From UMGS172 sp964424555 (lineage in GTDB: Bacteria > Bacillota > Clostridia > Oscillospirales > Acutalibacteraceae), in assembly GCA_964424555.1 (NCBI GenBank), contig CAYRIX010000022.1, positions 1 through 34,038 of the forward strand: DNA of 34,038 bases, in the 5' to 3' direction. The notes below the pieces were generated by a model. That model saw only the letters and a list, made by a program, of their open reading frames with translations, was not told the DNA's origin and did not search any database. The position numbers were made by a program, and so were the translations under genes. Below, piece after piece: positions 23,764 to 31,712 of the stretch (positions are counted from its first letter, which is position 1; every line of letters starts with the position of its first letter).

Positions 23764-23792
23764 ATTATACGATATTTTTGCCCGTTTGTCAA
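23764..23792 (-). promoter_or_regulatory. Consensus sigma-A promoter of aspS2
   Basis: On the minus strand, TTGACA (23787-23792) and TATAAT (23764-23769) with a 17-nt spacer, the same perfect layout as the aspS-gatCAB promoter. Confidence 0.85.
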
Positions 23793-23810
23793 GAATCAAA
23801 CTCAAAACAC

Positions 23811-23848
23811 AAGCCACGGCAGACCTCTGAAAAAGACTGCCGTGGCTT
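23811..23848 (-). terminator. Terminator after the GH2 gene
   Basis: AGCCACGGCAG (23812-23822) pairs with CTGCCGTGGCT (23837-23847), followed on the minus strand by TGTGTTTTG. It ends the GH36-GH2 operon. Confidence 0.75.
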
Positions 23849-23855
23849 TAGGTTA

Positions 23856-26213
23856 TTATCTTATTTTATCGTTGGGCTGAGTGACCTCGATCTCAAGTCT
23901 TGCGGACTGGAGTCCGTCAGCATGAGCATAGACCTTCAAGAGCCCTTCGGTGCCGTTGGAGCAGACAAGTGCCGCCACAACACCTGCTCGCATCTGACGT
24001 GATGCGTTGGCCATAGAGGTGTGGTCGGCAATGTCCGAGCCCGTGCCTCTGATGTAGCCGTTAGAGGTGCAGTTAAAGTGTACCATCGGTGCGGCATCGG
24101 GGACCTTATTGCCGTTTTCGTCTACGCAGTAGCAGTGAACAACTGCGCAGTCCCACTTGCTTGCAAACAGAGCCTCGGTCTGCATCTCCAATTTAAGAGC
24201 AACAGGCTCACCCGTGGTGGCGACACGGTCAGAGGCCACCTCGTTACCGCCGATGTAGCCCTTGACAGTTACCTCACCGGGTGCGTAAACTAAGGTCCAC
24301 TCACCGTGGCCATACCTTTCGATAGTCTTTCTGCCCTGTGACTCGCCGTTGTACCAGAGCTCGACCTCTTCGCAGTTGGTGTATACCCAAACAGGAATAT
24401 CCTCACCCTCACGGCCCTTTAAATTCCAATGGGGCAAAATGTGTACCATCGGCTCATCCGTCCAGAGTGACTTGTTCTGATACCAGGCATCCTTTTTCTG
24501 TAAATAGAGGTCTAAAGCGCCCGACTGTGAGCAAAGTCTCGGCCAAGCGGCTTCTCCTCGGTGCTCGGTTGCGGCCCATTGGAAGCCGCCCATTACCCAC
24601 TCACGCTCCATAAGGAACTTCCATGTACCTTCACGGCCTCTGAACCAGGCGTTGGTGTCGTGGTCCCATGCATTGATGTAGGCATGCTTGGGCGAGTCGG
24701 CAAAATACCATCCTCGTGTAGTACCCGTTGCACAGTTTTCTGATGACACAATCGGAAGATTGGGGAATTTTTCGTGCAGAGCATCAAAGTTCTTGAGGTT
24801 GTAGTTAAGACCGATAACATCCTGAGCAACAAAGCACTTGACGGTCTGAGGATTGGCGTCGCTTGCACTCATTACGGGACGGGTCGGGTCAAGACGGCGG
24901 ACTAAAGCCGACATTCTTTCGGCAAATTTCAGACCGAGCTCGGTTGCGGCCAGCTTTTCTTCATTAAAGATAGACCACATGATTACACCCGGGCGGTTTC
25001 TGTCCTTTTTGACAAGGGTCTCAAGCTGTTGGAGATACTCGTCGCAGGTGCCGAACCAACGGGTCTCGTCCATTACGAGTATACCCTGACGGTCAAGCTC
25101 ATCCATGGTCTGGTCGCTGTGAGAATAGTGCGAGGTGCGGTATCCGTTGACACCCATTCCCTTGAAGAGCTTTATGCGGTATCTCTTGATACGGTCGAAC
25201 ACGGCCTTACCCTGCAGACCGTAGTCCTCGTGACTGCAGACGCCCTTAATGATAACATGCTTATCATTAAGGAAGAAGCCGTGGTCGGCATCGAAGCGGA
25301 GGGTTCTGAAGCCGAAGTGGTTAGTAACCTCGTCGACCGCCTCCTTGCCACGGTAGATGGTGGTGCGGCAGTAATAAAGGTTGGGGTTTTCGCAATCCCA
25401 CAGTTTGGGGTTAGAAACGGTGACCTTCTGATTAAGAACGGCCTTGTATTTCAACTGAACGTTGAGGTTATTGGTGACCTCGGCAATAACGTTGCCTTGC
25501 TCGTCAACGATCTCATTTTTTACGGCAACACGGTGGTTTTTGAAATCGTCATTTCTGACGGTGGTCTCAATGGGGACCTCCCACTCGGTATCGCTTACCT
25601 TCTTGGGAGCAACATAAACGCCCCAAGTGTCAACGGCGACCATATCGGTCTTGATCATCCATACGTTACGGTAGATGCCGGCGCCGTCGTACCACCAACC
25701 CTCGTGGCTGGAGTTATCAATATAAACGGCGATAACGTTAGGCTCGTCGCCGTAATACAAATAATCGGTAATATCAACCTCAAAAGGTACGTAACCGCAG
25801 AAGTTGCGCTTGGCAAGGCAGGAGTTGACGTATACGGTACAGCAGTTGGTAACACCCTCAAAATAGATAGATATCCTCTTGCCCTTGTCGGCAGGGTCCA
25901 TTTTGAAGGTCTTACGGTACCAGGCGTTGTCGCCGTCGAGGAAGCCCAGACCCTCGTTGAGTTCCTTATTCGGGATCTTATCAACAACGTAGTCGTGCGG
26001 AAGGTTGACCGTTTCCCAGTTCAAGGTATTGTTCACCTGACCGGGGAGCACCCACGAGTTAGTGTCAACATAGAAACGGTTGGCAGGGCCTATTTGTGCG
26101 ATTTCGGCCTTGGCATGGCGGTAAAGAGGGCCCTTCGGATGGGGCAGAGTGCTCGTATCGATGTCGCCCTCGTAAAATCGCCAATTTTCCATAAATCTTT
26201 CTTTTGTACGCAT
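23856..26213 (-). CDS. GH2 family beta-galactosidase-like glycosidase
   Basis: A cytoplasmic GH2 enzyme (no signal peptide). In order: an N-terminal sugar-binding jelly-roll (WYRKTFKMDPADKGKRISIYFEGV; GWWYDGAGIYRNVW), an Ig-like domain, the TIM barrel with MDETRWFG and the acid/base Glu in MWSIFNEEKLAATE, and a nucleophile Glu candidate in PIVSSENCATG. Two C-terminal beta domains follow. Length 785 aa from the ATG at 26213, 8 nt after GAGGTG. The partner gene for a GH36 alpha-galactosidase ends 32 nt upstream, so the operon probably handles galactosides. Other GH2 activities (beta-glucuronidase, beta-mannosidase) are possible; the exact one cannot be told. Confidence 0.87.
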   Translation of the reverse strand: MRTKERFMENWRFYEGDIDTSTLPHPKGPLYRHAKAEIAQIGPANRFYVDTNSWVLPGQVNNTLNWETVNLPHDYVVDKIPNKELNEGLGFLDGDNAWYRKTFKMDPADKGKRISIYFEGVTNCCTVYVNSCLAKRNFCGYVPFEVDITDYLYYGDEPNVIAVYIDNSSHEGWWYDGAGIYRNVWMIKTDMVAVDTWGVYVAPKKVSDTEWEVPIETTVRNDDFKNHRVAVKNEIVDEQGNVIAEVTNNLNVQLKYKAVLNQKVTVSNPKLWDCENPNLYYCRTTIYRGKEAVDEVTNHFGFRTLRFDADHGFFLNDKHVIIKGVCSHEDYGLQGKAVFDRIKRYRIKLFKGMGVNGYRTSHYSHSDQTMDELDRQGILVMDETRWFGTCDEYLQQLETLVKKDRNRPGVIMWSIFNEEKLAATELGLKFAERMSALVRRLDPTRPVMSASDANPQTVKCFVAQDVIGLNYNLKNFDALHEKFPNLPIVSSENCATGTTRGWYFADSPKHAYINAWDHDTNAWFRGREGTWKFLMEREWVMGGFQWAATEHRGEAAWPRLCSQSGALDLYLQKKDAWYQNKSLWTDEPMVHILPHWNLKGREGEDIPVWVYTNCEEVELWYNGESQGRKTIERYGHGEWTLVYAPGEVTVKGYIGGNEVASDRVATTGEPVALKLEMQTEALFASKWDCAVVHCYCVDENGNKVPDAAPMVHFNCTSNGYIRGTGSDIADHTSMANASRQMRAGVVAALVCSNGTEGLLKVYAHADGLQSARLEIEVTQPNDKIR

Positions 26214-26245
26214 AATCAACACCTCATTTAATTGAGTTTATTAAA

Positions 26246-28429
26246 CTACATTTTGTCGAAAACGAGCATTTCGCTTTCAAAATCAGCCTTATAGTTCCAA
26301 GCCAAGCCTATGTTCATCAGCATTGCACCGCTGTAAGCCTTGCCGTTATCACGGCAGACATAAATTGCATCGGACTCAAGGCCTCTGAGCTTGGTGTATT
26401 TGAATTTGCAGGACGGATGCGTTGTAATAACGTGGCGGAAAAGCACGACCTTGTTGCCGTCCTTAGAAACGAAATTAAGTGAAGCAAAATCACCCGCCAT
26501 AGGATCGTCCAAACGGTATAGGTCTCCACGGTGAAATACCTCACCCAACTCCTTATAATCCTCAACCAGCTTTTTAGCAACGGCCAACTCTTCTTCGGTC
26601 ATTTTGGCAAGGTCAAGCTCAAAGCCGAACTGACCGGGGAGCGCAACATTTCCACGAGTCCTTAAAGGGGTGTTGCGGCCGACCTGATGGTTGGGGCAGA
26701 CCGAAACGTGAGCACCCATAGAGGAGTAGGGATAGCACATGCTTGTACCGTGCTGAATGTAAAGGCGCTCAATAGCATCGGTGTCATCGCTTGTCCAGGT
26801 CTGAGGCATATAGTAAAGCATACCTAAATCAAAGCGGCCGCCGCCCGAGGCACAGGATTCAAACAGTACATCAGGGAAACGTGCCGTAAGTGTTTCAAGC
26901 ACACGGTAAAGGCCTAACATGTAACGGAATTTAACCTCACACTGACGCTCGGCAGGCAGCTTGTCTGAGCCTACCTCGGTCATGTAGCGGTTCATATCCC
27001 ATTTGACATACTCAATATTTGCGCTGTTCAGTATGTTGGAAACGGCCTCGATTATGTAGTCACAAACATCCTGACGGGACAGGTCAAGGGTGAGCTGATG
27101 GCGCCCTAAAGAGCATTCTCTTCCGTTGATATGGAGTGCCCAATCGGGATGTGCTTCAAACAGCTTGCACTCCTGCGGTGACATCATTTCGGGCTCAAAC
27201 CAAAGGCCGAACTTCATTCCCCGTTTGTTTATCTCGTTTGCCAATCCGTCAAGTCCGCAGGGAAGCTTGTCACGATTGACAAACCAATCTCCGAGACCTG
27301 TTCGGTCGTTATTTCTGACGCCGAACCAACCGTCATCAAGCACAAGCAGGTCAAGACCGATGTCACGGGCACGATCGGCAATAGCCGAAAGCTTTTCAAC
27401 CGTAAAGTCGAAATAGGTCGCCTCCCAGTTGTTGATGAGGGCATATCGTTCAATATCACGGAACTTGCCTCGGCAGATGCGCTCACGGACGATTTTATGC
27501 CAGATCCTCGACATGCCGCCCAAACCATTATCGGTATATACAAGCACAGCCTCGGGGCTTTGGAAGGTCTCGCCTGTTTCGAGTGTGTATCCGAACCCGA
27601 ACTTATTAACGCCGATAAAGGCACGCATGGTGTCGTAGCAATCCATATGCGCACCGCCGATGAACTCGCCGCTCCATACAAGACCCATGCTGTACACACG
27701 TCCCTTATCCTCATCAGCATTGTGCTCAGGGAAGCAGACAAACGGGGTGTGATAGTGACCGCTGGCACCGTTTTTTATGTCCACAGTCTGAGTTCCGCAA
27801 AAAATGGGATTGCGGGCAGGGTGGCGTTCACGGGCCCACGTACCGTCAAGATGCATAAAGTCAAGGTCGCAGCCCTCGGGGATGTCGACGCTGGCACTCA
27901 TCACGGAGTTTAATTTGCACTTAGGACCTCGGTTTTCAATACGTACACTGCGAGTGATAACATCGTAATGCTCAAAAACAGAGTAGGACAAAAATACATG
28001 TAGATCCTTCGGCGCATCGACAAGCTCAACCTCAAGAGTATCGACCTTATCGCCGTCTTCGCAGTAGGCGGCAGGCAGTCCCTTTAAAGGAGTTTTTCCT
28101 GAGTATATCCTGTGGCTTAGGTATCTTAACTGCGGACAGGCAGAGCCATCGTCAAAGGTGCATTCAAACGCAGGAGTGCGAAGATCACAGCTTCCGTGTG
28201 TCGGATACTCCATACGGGCAACATTAGTCGACCAGCCCTCAAGCCCTATGTCCTGCGGTGACAAAGCCTTGGTCTGAACAAGGATATACTGCTCAAAATC
28301 TGCCGTTACAGGTAATTTGGCACCCCAGTAAAGGTGCATGAGAATATCCGCTTTATATACGCCGAATACGTAGCTCGTATTTTTTGTGTCGAGCTGAAAT
28401 ATGCGACGACCTTCATCAAAACTTATCAT
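26246..28429 (-). CDS. GH36 alpha-galactosidase
   Basis: GH36 enzymes release alpha-1,6-galactose from raffinose-type sugars and galactomannan. The N-terminal beta-sandwich runs to ~res 330, and the barrel carries DDGWFGVRNNDRTGLGDW, GLWFEPEMMSP, the nucleophile Asp in YVKWDMNRYM, and the acid/base Asp in SCASGGGRFDLG. Length 727 aa, the size of the bacterial AgaA/RafA type. The ATG at 28429 follows AAGGAG by 8 nt; the frame extends upstream to 28468 without homology. No signal peptide, so it acts inside the cell on imported oligosaccharide; no transporter is in the window. First gene of the operon, behind a palindromic operator. Confidence 0.93.
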   Translation of the reverse strand: MISFDEGRRIFQLDTKNTSYVFGVYKADILMHLYWGAKLPVTADFEQYILVQTKALSPQDIGLEGWSTNVARMEYPTHGSCDLRTPAFECTFDDGSACPQLRYLSHRIYSGKTPLKGLPAAYCEDGDKVDTLEVELVDAPKDLHVFLSYSVFEHYDVITRSVRIENRGPKCKLNSVMSASVDIPEGCDLDFMHLDGTWARERHPARNPIFCGTQTVDIKNGASGHYHTPFVCFPEHNADEDKGRVYSMGLVWSGEFIGGAHMDCYDTMRAFIGVNKFGFGYTLETGETFQSPEAVLVYTDNGLGGMSRIWHKIVRERICRGKFRDIERYALINNWEATYFDFTVEKLSAIADRARDIGLDLLVLDDGWFGVRNNDRTGLGDWFVNRDKLPCGLDGLANEINKRGMKFGLWFEPEMMSPQECKLFEAHPDWALHINGRECSLGRHQLTLDLSRQDVCDYIIEAVSNILNSANIEYVKWDMNRYMTEVGSDKLPAERQCEVKFRYMLGLYRVLETLTARFPDVLFESCASGGGRFDLGMLYYMPQTWTSDDTDAIERLYIQHGTSMCYPYSSMGAHVSVCPNHQVGRNTPLRTRGNVALPGQFGFELDLAKMTEEELAVAKKLVEDYKELGEVFHRGDLYRLDDPMAGDFASLNFVSKDGNKVVLFRHVITTHPSCKFKYTKLRGLESDAIYVCRDNGKAYSGAMLMNIGLAWNYKADFESEMLVFDKM

Positions 28430-28449
28430 AATAACACTCCTTGGACAAA

Positions 28450-28473
28450 TGTATGCAGTTGCATACAATTATA
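28450..28473 (-). promoter_or_regulatory. Palindromic operator and -10 box of the galactosidase operon
   Basis: TGTATGCA-GT-TGCATACA (28450-28467) is a perfect 8+8 palindrome with a 2-nt spacer. A TATAAT box on the minus strand directly adjoins it (28468-28473), so the palindrome covers the expected start of transcription. A poor -35 lies about 17 nt upstream. This fits a repressor site of GntR or LacI type; no regulator gene is nearby. Confidence 0.65.
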
Positions 28474-28579
28474 CACTATACTTATAACATTTTATCATAT
28501 GTTTTTCAAGCCGTTTTTTAATAGTTTTGGATTAATTTGCCTTTAACAGCAACAAAACAAGTTTCGACATAAAAACATT

Positions 28580-28608
28580 TTGACAAAACTGTCTTTGTAT
28601 GGTAAACT
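28580..28608 (+). promoter_or_regulatory. Promoter of the tandem surface-protein genes
   Basis: TTGACA (28580-28585), 17-nt spacer, TAAACT (28603-28608). It lies 33 nt ahead of the first start codon. Confidence 0.75.
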
Positions 28609-28641
28609 GTACATATATAACGTTTAAAGAAAGGGATATTT

Positions 28642-28938
28642 ATGAAAAGAATTATCACCGCACTCTTAGTGTTGACATTTATGCTGACAATGACGGTCGC
28701 TTGCGGAAATGACGACGAAAAGAATGATACAGGTTCGCAGGCTAACACTTCCTCAGTTGAGGAGATGACCTCTGAAGAACTTGAGGCTTGGGGAGATGTC
28801 CAGATACAGATCGAAACAAGCTCCGAGGGCAATACCCAGACAACGGTGTCTGACGGCTCAAGCACGGGATCGACTGCATCGGGTACGACCTCTTCCGATA
28901 AAGACGAAGGCTTCCTTGATTGGGTCCCCATAAAGTAA
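28642..28938 (+). CDS. Small lipoprotein with LDWVPIK tail
   Basis: A predicted lipoprotein of 98 aa: basic N-terminus, hydrophobic core, and Cys21 in VACGND. The mature part is acidic and Ser/Thr-rich with no known domain. The last residues, TTSSDKDEGFLDWVPIK, are nearly the same as the end of the next gene. It has its own promoter and an AAAGGGA ribosome site. I do not recognise a family. The shared tail may be a binding or anchoring element, or a remnant of a common ancestor. The gene is on the opposite strand from the galactosidase operon and lepA. Confidence 0.8.
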   Translation: MKRIITALLVLTFMLTMTVACGNDDEKNDTGSQANTSSVEEMTSEELEAWGDVQIQIETSSEGNTQTTVSDGSSTGSTASGTTSSDKDEGFLDWVPIK

Positions 28939-28977
28939 TTCGGTTTGAGCTTTAAGAACACAGGAAGGTAATTGTTT

Positions 28978-29673
28978 ATGAAAAAGAGATTCATCCCATT
29001 GATTGCCATAGCTGCTGCAGTTGCCATTGCGGCAATTTTGTTGGTTATTGCTTTTTCCGCCGATAAAAACGATATCAATACGGGTGTGTCAGCCTCACAG
29101 CCTGCAGATGATACAAGCTCGGATGCTTCAAGCAATGCTGATGTATCGGATCAAAGCAGTAATGAGAGCACTGCCTCGGGCGATACAGGAAGCATGAATG
29201 AAAATAACTCATCGCAGTCAGGCGGCTCAAGCCCTGACGCAGATGATACCTCGTCTAAGCCTTCGGGAACAGGTGACACAAGCACACCCTCGGGCGGCAA
29301 CAACGATTCTTCAAGCAGTAGCTCGACCACATCTTCAGGTTCCTCTTCGACAGGCTCCTCGTCAACGGGTTCGGCATCAAATAACAGCAGCTCCGATGCG
29401 TCATCCGATAATAGTTCCGACAGTTCACAGGACAGCTCTTCTGACGCTTCTCAGGACAGCTCGTCAGATACTTCTTCGGATTCATCGACCGATTCATCCA
29501 CCGACAGTTCGACCGACTCGTCCACAGATTCATCCACCGATTCTTCTACCGATTCTTCTACCGACTCCTCAACTGACAGTTCAAGTAGCTCAAGCAGTTC
29601 ATCCGGCTCATCCAGCTCAACGACCTCGTCTGATAAGGATAAGGGCTGGCTCGATTGGGTACCGATAAAGTAA
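28978..29673 (+). CDS. Ser/Thr/Asp-rich membrane-anchored protein with LDWVPIK tail
   Basis: 231 aa. The N-terminal hydrophobic stretch (residues ~5-27, FIPLIAIAAAVAIAAILLVI) is a membrane anchor or uncleaved signal. Almost all of the rest is low-complexity Ser/Thr/Asp/Gly, including eight exact DSST units (residues 168-199, bases 29479-29574). The end TTSSDKDKGWLDWVPIK matches the previous protein. The ATG at 28978 follows AGGAAGG; a TTG two codons earlier is less likely. Codons of the DSST units differ, so the repeat is kept at protein level. It probably forms a flexible stalk on the cell surface; the two genes form one transcript. Confidence 0.8.
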   Translation: MKKRFIPLIAIAAAVAIAAILLVIAFSADKNDINTGVSASQPADDTSSDASSNADVSDQSSNESTASGDTGSMNENNSSQSGGSSPDADDTSSKPSGTGDTSTPSGGNNDSSSSSSTTSSGSSSTGSSSTGSASNNSSSDASSDNSSDSSQDSSSDASQDSSSDTSSDSSTDSSTDSSTDSSTDSSTDSSTDSSTDSSTDSSSSSSSSSGSSSSTTSSDKDKGWLDWVPIK

Positions 29674-29688
29674 TGCCTTAAAAACCGA

Positions 29689-29729
29689 AACGGTCTTGTG
29701 CAAGTTAATTGCACAAGACCGTTTTTTTA
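29689..29729. terminator. Shared terminator of the surface-protein pair and lepA
   Basis: AACGGTCTTGTGCAA (29689-29703) pairs perfectly with its complement at 29709-29723, 5-nt loop, followed by TTTTTTT on the plus strand. The lepA stop codon is at 29727, so it serves both strands. Confidence 0.9.
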
Positions 29730-31532
29730 TTCATCCAGCTTTAAAACAGCCATAAAGGCCTCCTGAGGAACCTCGACCGAGCCTAACTGACGCATACGCT
29801 TTTTGCCTTCCTTCTGCTTTTCAAGCAGCTTCTTTTTACGGGTAATATCACCGCCGTAGCATTTGGCAAGAACATCCTTGCGCATGGCCTTAACGGTTTC
29901 ACGGGCAATTATTTTGCCGCCTACCGCTACCTGTATCGGCACTTCAAAAAGCTGACGTGGAATGTAGTCCTTAAGCTTTTCGGCAATGCGACGTGCCCGT
30001 GCGTAAGCGTTATCGGCATGGACTATAAAGGAAAGCGCATCAACGACCTCGCCCGCCAACAAAATATCCAGCTTTACCAGCTTAGAGGGTTGGTATTCCT
30101 TGATCTCATAGTCATAGCTGGCGTAGCCTCTGGTACGTGATTTCAGCGCATCGAAAAAGTCGTAAACTATTTCGCCCACGGGCAGAATATAGTGCATATC
30201 GACACGGTCGCCGATATACTGCATGCCGATATATTCACCTCGGCGTTCCTGACAAAGGCCCATTATTGCGCCGACAAACTCGCTCGGGCTGTAGATATTG
30301 ACATCGGCAACAGGCTCCAAAGCGGTTGTGATGATGGCGGGATCGGGATAGTTTGTCGGGTTAGAGACGGTAACGGTCTCACCGGTTGACAGTTCGAATT
30401 TGTACTCAACGCTGGGTGCTGTAGTAACAAGGTCGAGATTATACTCACGCTCCAAGCGTTCCTGTATTATCTCCATGTGCAGAAGCCCCAAGAATCCGCA
30501 ACGGAAGCCAAACCCCAATGCGCCCGAGGTCTCAGCCTCAAACAGCAGGGAGGCATCGTTAAGCTGAAGCTTTTCAAGGGCCTCTCTAAGATCGGTATAG
30601 TGGGCACCGTCAGCAGGGTAGATACCGCAGAAAACAACGGGATTGACCTTGCGGTAGCCCTCCAAAGGCTCGTCGGCAGGGTTTTCGGCATCGGTCATGG
30701 TGTCACCGACACGTGCGTCGGCAACGTTCTTTATTGCGGCGGCTATATAGCCGACCTCGCCTGCCTTGAGTACATCGCAGGGGGTCATAATGTTAGCACG
30801 CTTACGGCCGACCTCAACCACCTGAAATTCTGCCCCTGTGGCCATCATGCGGATAGTCTGGCCTGCTTTGACCTCGCCCTCAACCACTCTGAAATAAACG
30901 ATAACACCCTTGTAGGAGTCGTAATATGAGTCGAATATCAATGCCTTCAAGGGCTTGGAGGCATCACCCTTAGGAGCAGGGACATGGGTGACTATCTGCT
31001 CTAAGACTTCGGGAATGTTGATGTCGTTCTTGGCCGATATGAGAGGTGCTTCTGAGCCGTCGATACCGATGATATTCTCAATATCCTTGCGCACCCGTTC
31101 GGGGTCGGCGCTCGGCAGGTCGATCTTGTTTATAACAGGCAAAAGCTCAAGCCCGTGGTCTACTGCCAGGTAGGTGTTGGCCAGTGTCTGAGCCTCAATT
31201 CCCTGAGAGGCGTCGACGATAAGTATTGCTCCCTCGCATGCGGCAAGCGACCTTGATACTTCATAGTTAAAGTCGACGTGTCCCGGGGTATCAATGAGAT
31301 TAAATTCATATTCCAAGCCGTCCTTTGCTTCATAATAAAGGGTTACGGCATGCGATTTTATAGTGATTCCACGTTCACGCTCGAGGTCCATACTGTCTAA
31401 GAGCTGGTCCTCCATGTCTCGCTGTGAGACTGTTTTGGTGTGCTCCAAAAGACGGTCGGCCAAGGTGGATTTACCGTGGTCGATATGTGCGATTATGCAG
31501 AAATTTCTGATTCTTTCCTGTGGTATTGACAT
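29727..31532 (-). CDS. lepA: Elongation factor 4 (LepA)
   Basis: LepA is a ribosome-binding translational GTPase that affects initiation and back-translocation. It starts with the G domain (RNFCIIAHIDHGKSTLADRL; DTPGHVDF; NKIDLPSAD), followed by the EF-Tu-like beta barrel, the EF-G III and V-like domains (GFRCGFLGLLHMEIIQERLERE) and the LepA-specific C-terminus (AKCYGGDITRKKKLLEKQKEGKKRMRQLG). Length 601 aa, normal. The ATG at 31532 has GGAG ahead. It is monocistronic, with divergent spoVAD upstream and a shared terminator downstream. An hrcA/hemN neighbour, common in other Firmicutes, is not seen here. Confidence 0.97.
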   Translation of the reverse strand: MSIPQERIRNFCIIAHIDHGKSTLADRLLEHTKTVSQRDMEDQLLDSMDLERERGITIKSHAVTLYYEAKDGLEYEFNLIDTPGHVDFNYEVSRSLAACEGAILIVDASQGIEAQTLANTYLAVDHGLELLPVINKIDLPSADPERVRKDIENIIGIDGSEAPLISAKNDINIPEVLEQIVTHVPAPKGDASKPLKALIFDSYYDSYKGVIVYFRVVEGEVKAGQTIRMMATGAEFQVVEVGRKRANIMTPCDVLKAGEVGYIAAAIKNVADARVGDTMTDAENPADEPLEGYRKVNPVVFCGIYPADGAHYTDLREALEKLQLNDASLLFEAETSGALGFGFRCGFLGLLHMEIIQERLEREYNLDLVTTAPSVEYKFELSTGETVTVSNPTNYPDPAIITTALEPVADVNIYSPSEFVGAIMGLCQERRGEYIGMQYIGDRVDMHYILPVGEIVYDFFDALKSRTRGYASYDYEIKEYQPSKLVKLDILLAGEVVDALSFIVHADNAYARARRIAEKLKDYIPRQLFEVPIQVAVGGKIIARETVKAMRKDVLAKCYGGDITRKKKLLEKQKEGKKRMRQLGSVEVPQEAFMAVLKLDE

Positions 31533-31619
31533 TGTTGCTCCGTTCTCCGAAAACTCGGCAGAGTTGATTTGTATTGTACCTATTTTATACCAAACCGCAA
31601 AAATTTACAATACCTTTTT

Positions 31620-31626
31620 CATATTA
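31620..31626 (+). promoter_or_regulatory. Possible forespore-type -10 box ahead of spoVAD
   Basis: CATATTA at 31620-31626 resembles the -10 of sigma-G promoters. The expected -35 is not clear, so this is a weak call based partly on what the gene does. Confidence 0.35.
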
Positions 31627-31712
31627 TATAAACTTAAAAACGTTTTTGTTGCGGTATGAATAAGTTTGATATTGAACGGGAACAACAAAAGAAAACCCAA
31701 GAGGTGTTGAAA

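Noticed and set aside
25029..26231. A 400-codon open frame on the plus strand opposite the GH2 gene
   Set aside because: It is the antisense shadow of a strongly supported gene. It has no ribosome site, and its Val/Leu/Asp-rich translation matches no family.
28518..29135. A 205-codon frame on the minus strand across the two surface-protein genes
   Set aside because: The plus-strand genes have a promoter, ribosome sites, a lipobox and a terminator. The minus frame is an effect of the Ser-rich coding sequence.
29479..29574. Phase-variable slippage tract in the DSST repeat
   Set aside because: Each unit is a multiple of three and the codons differ, so slippage would change length but not frame.
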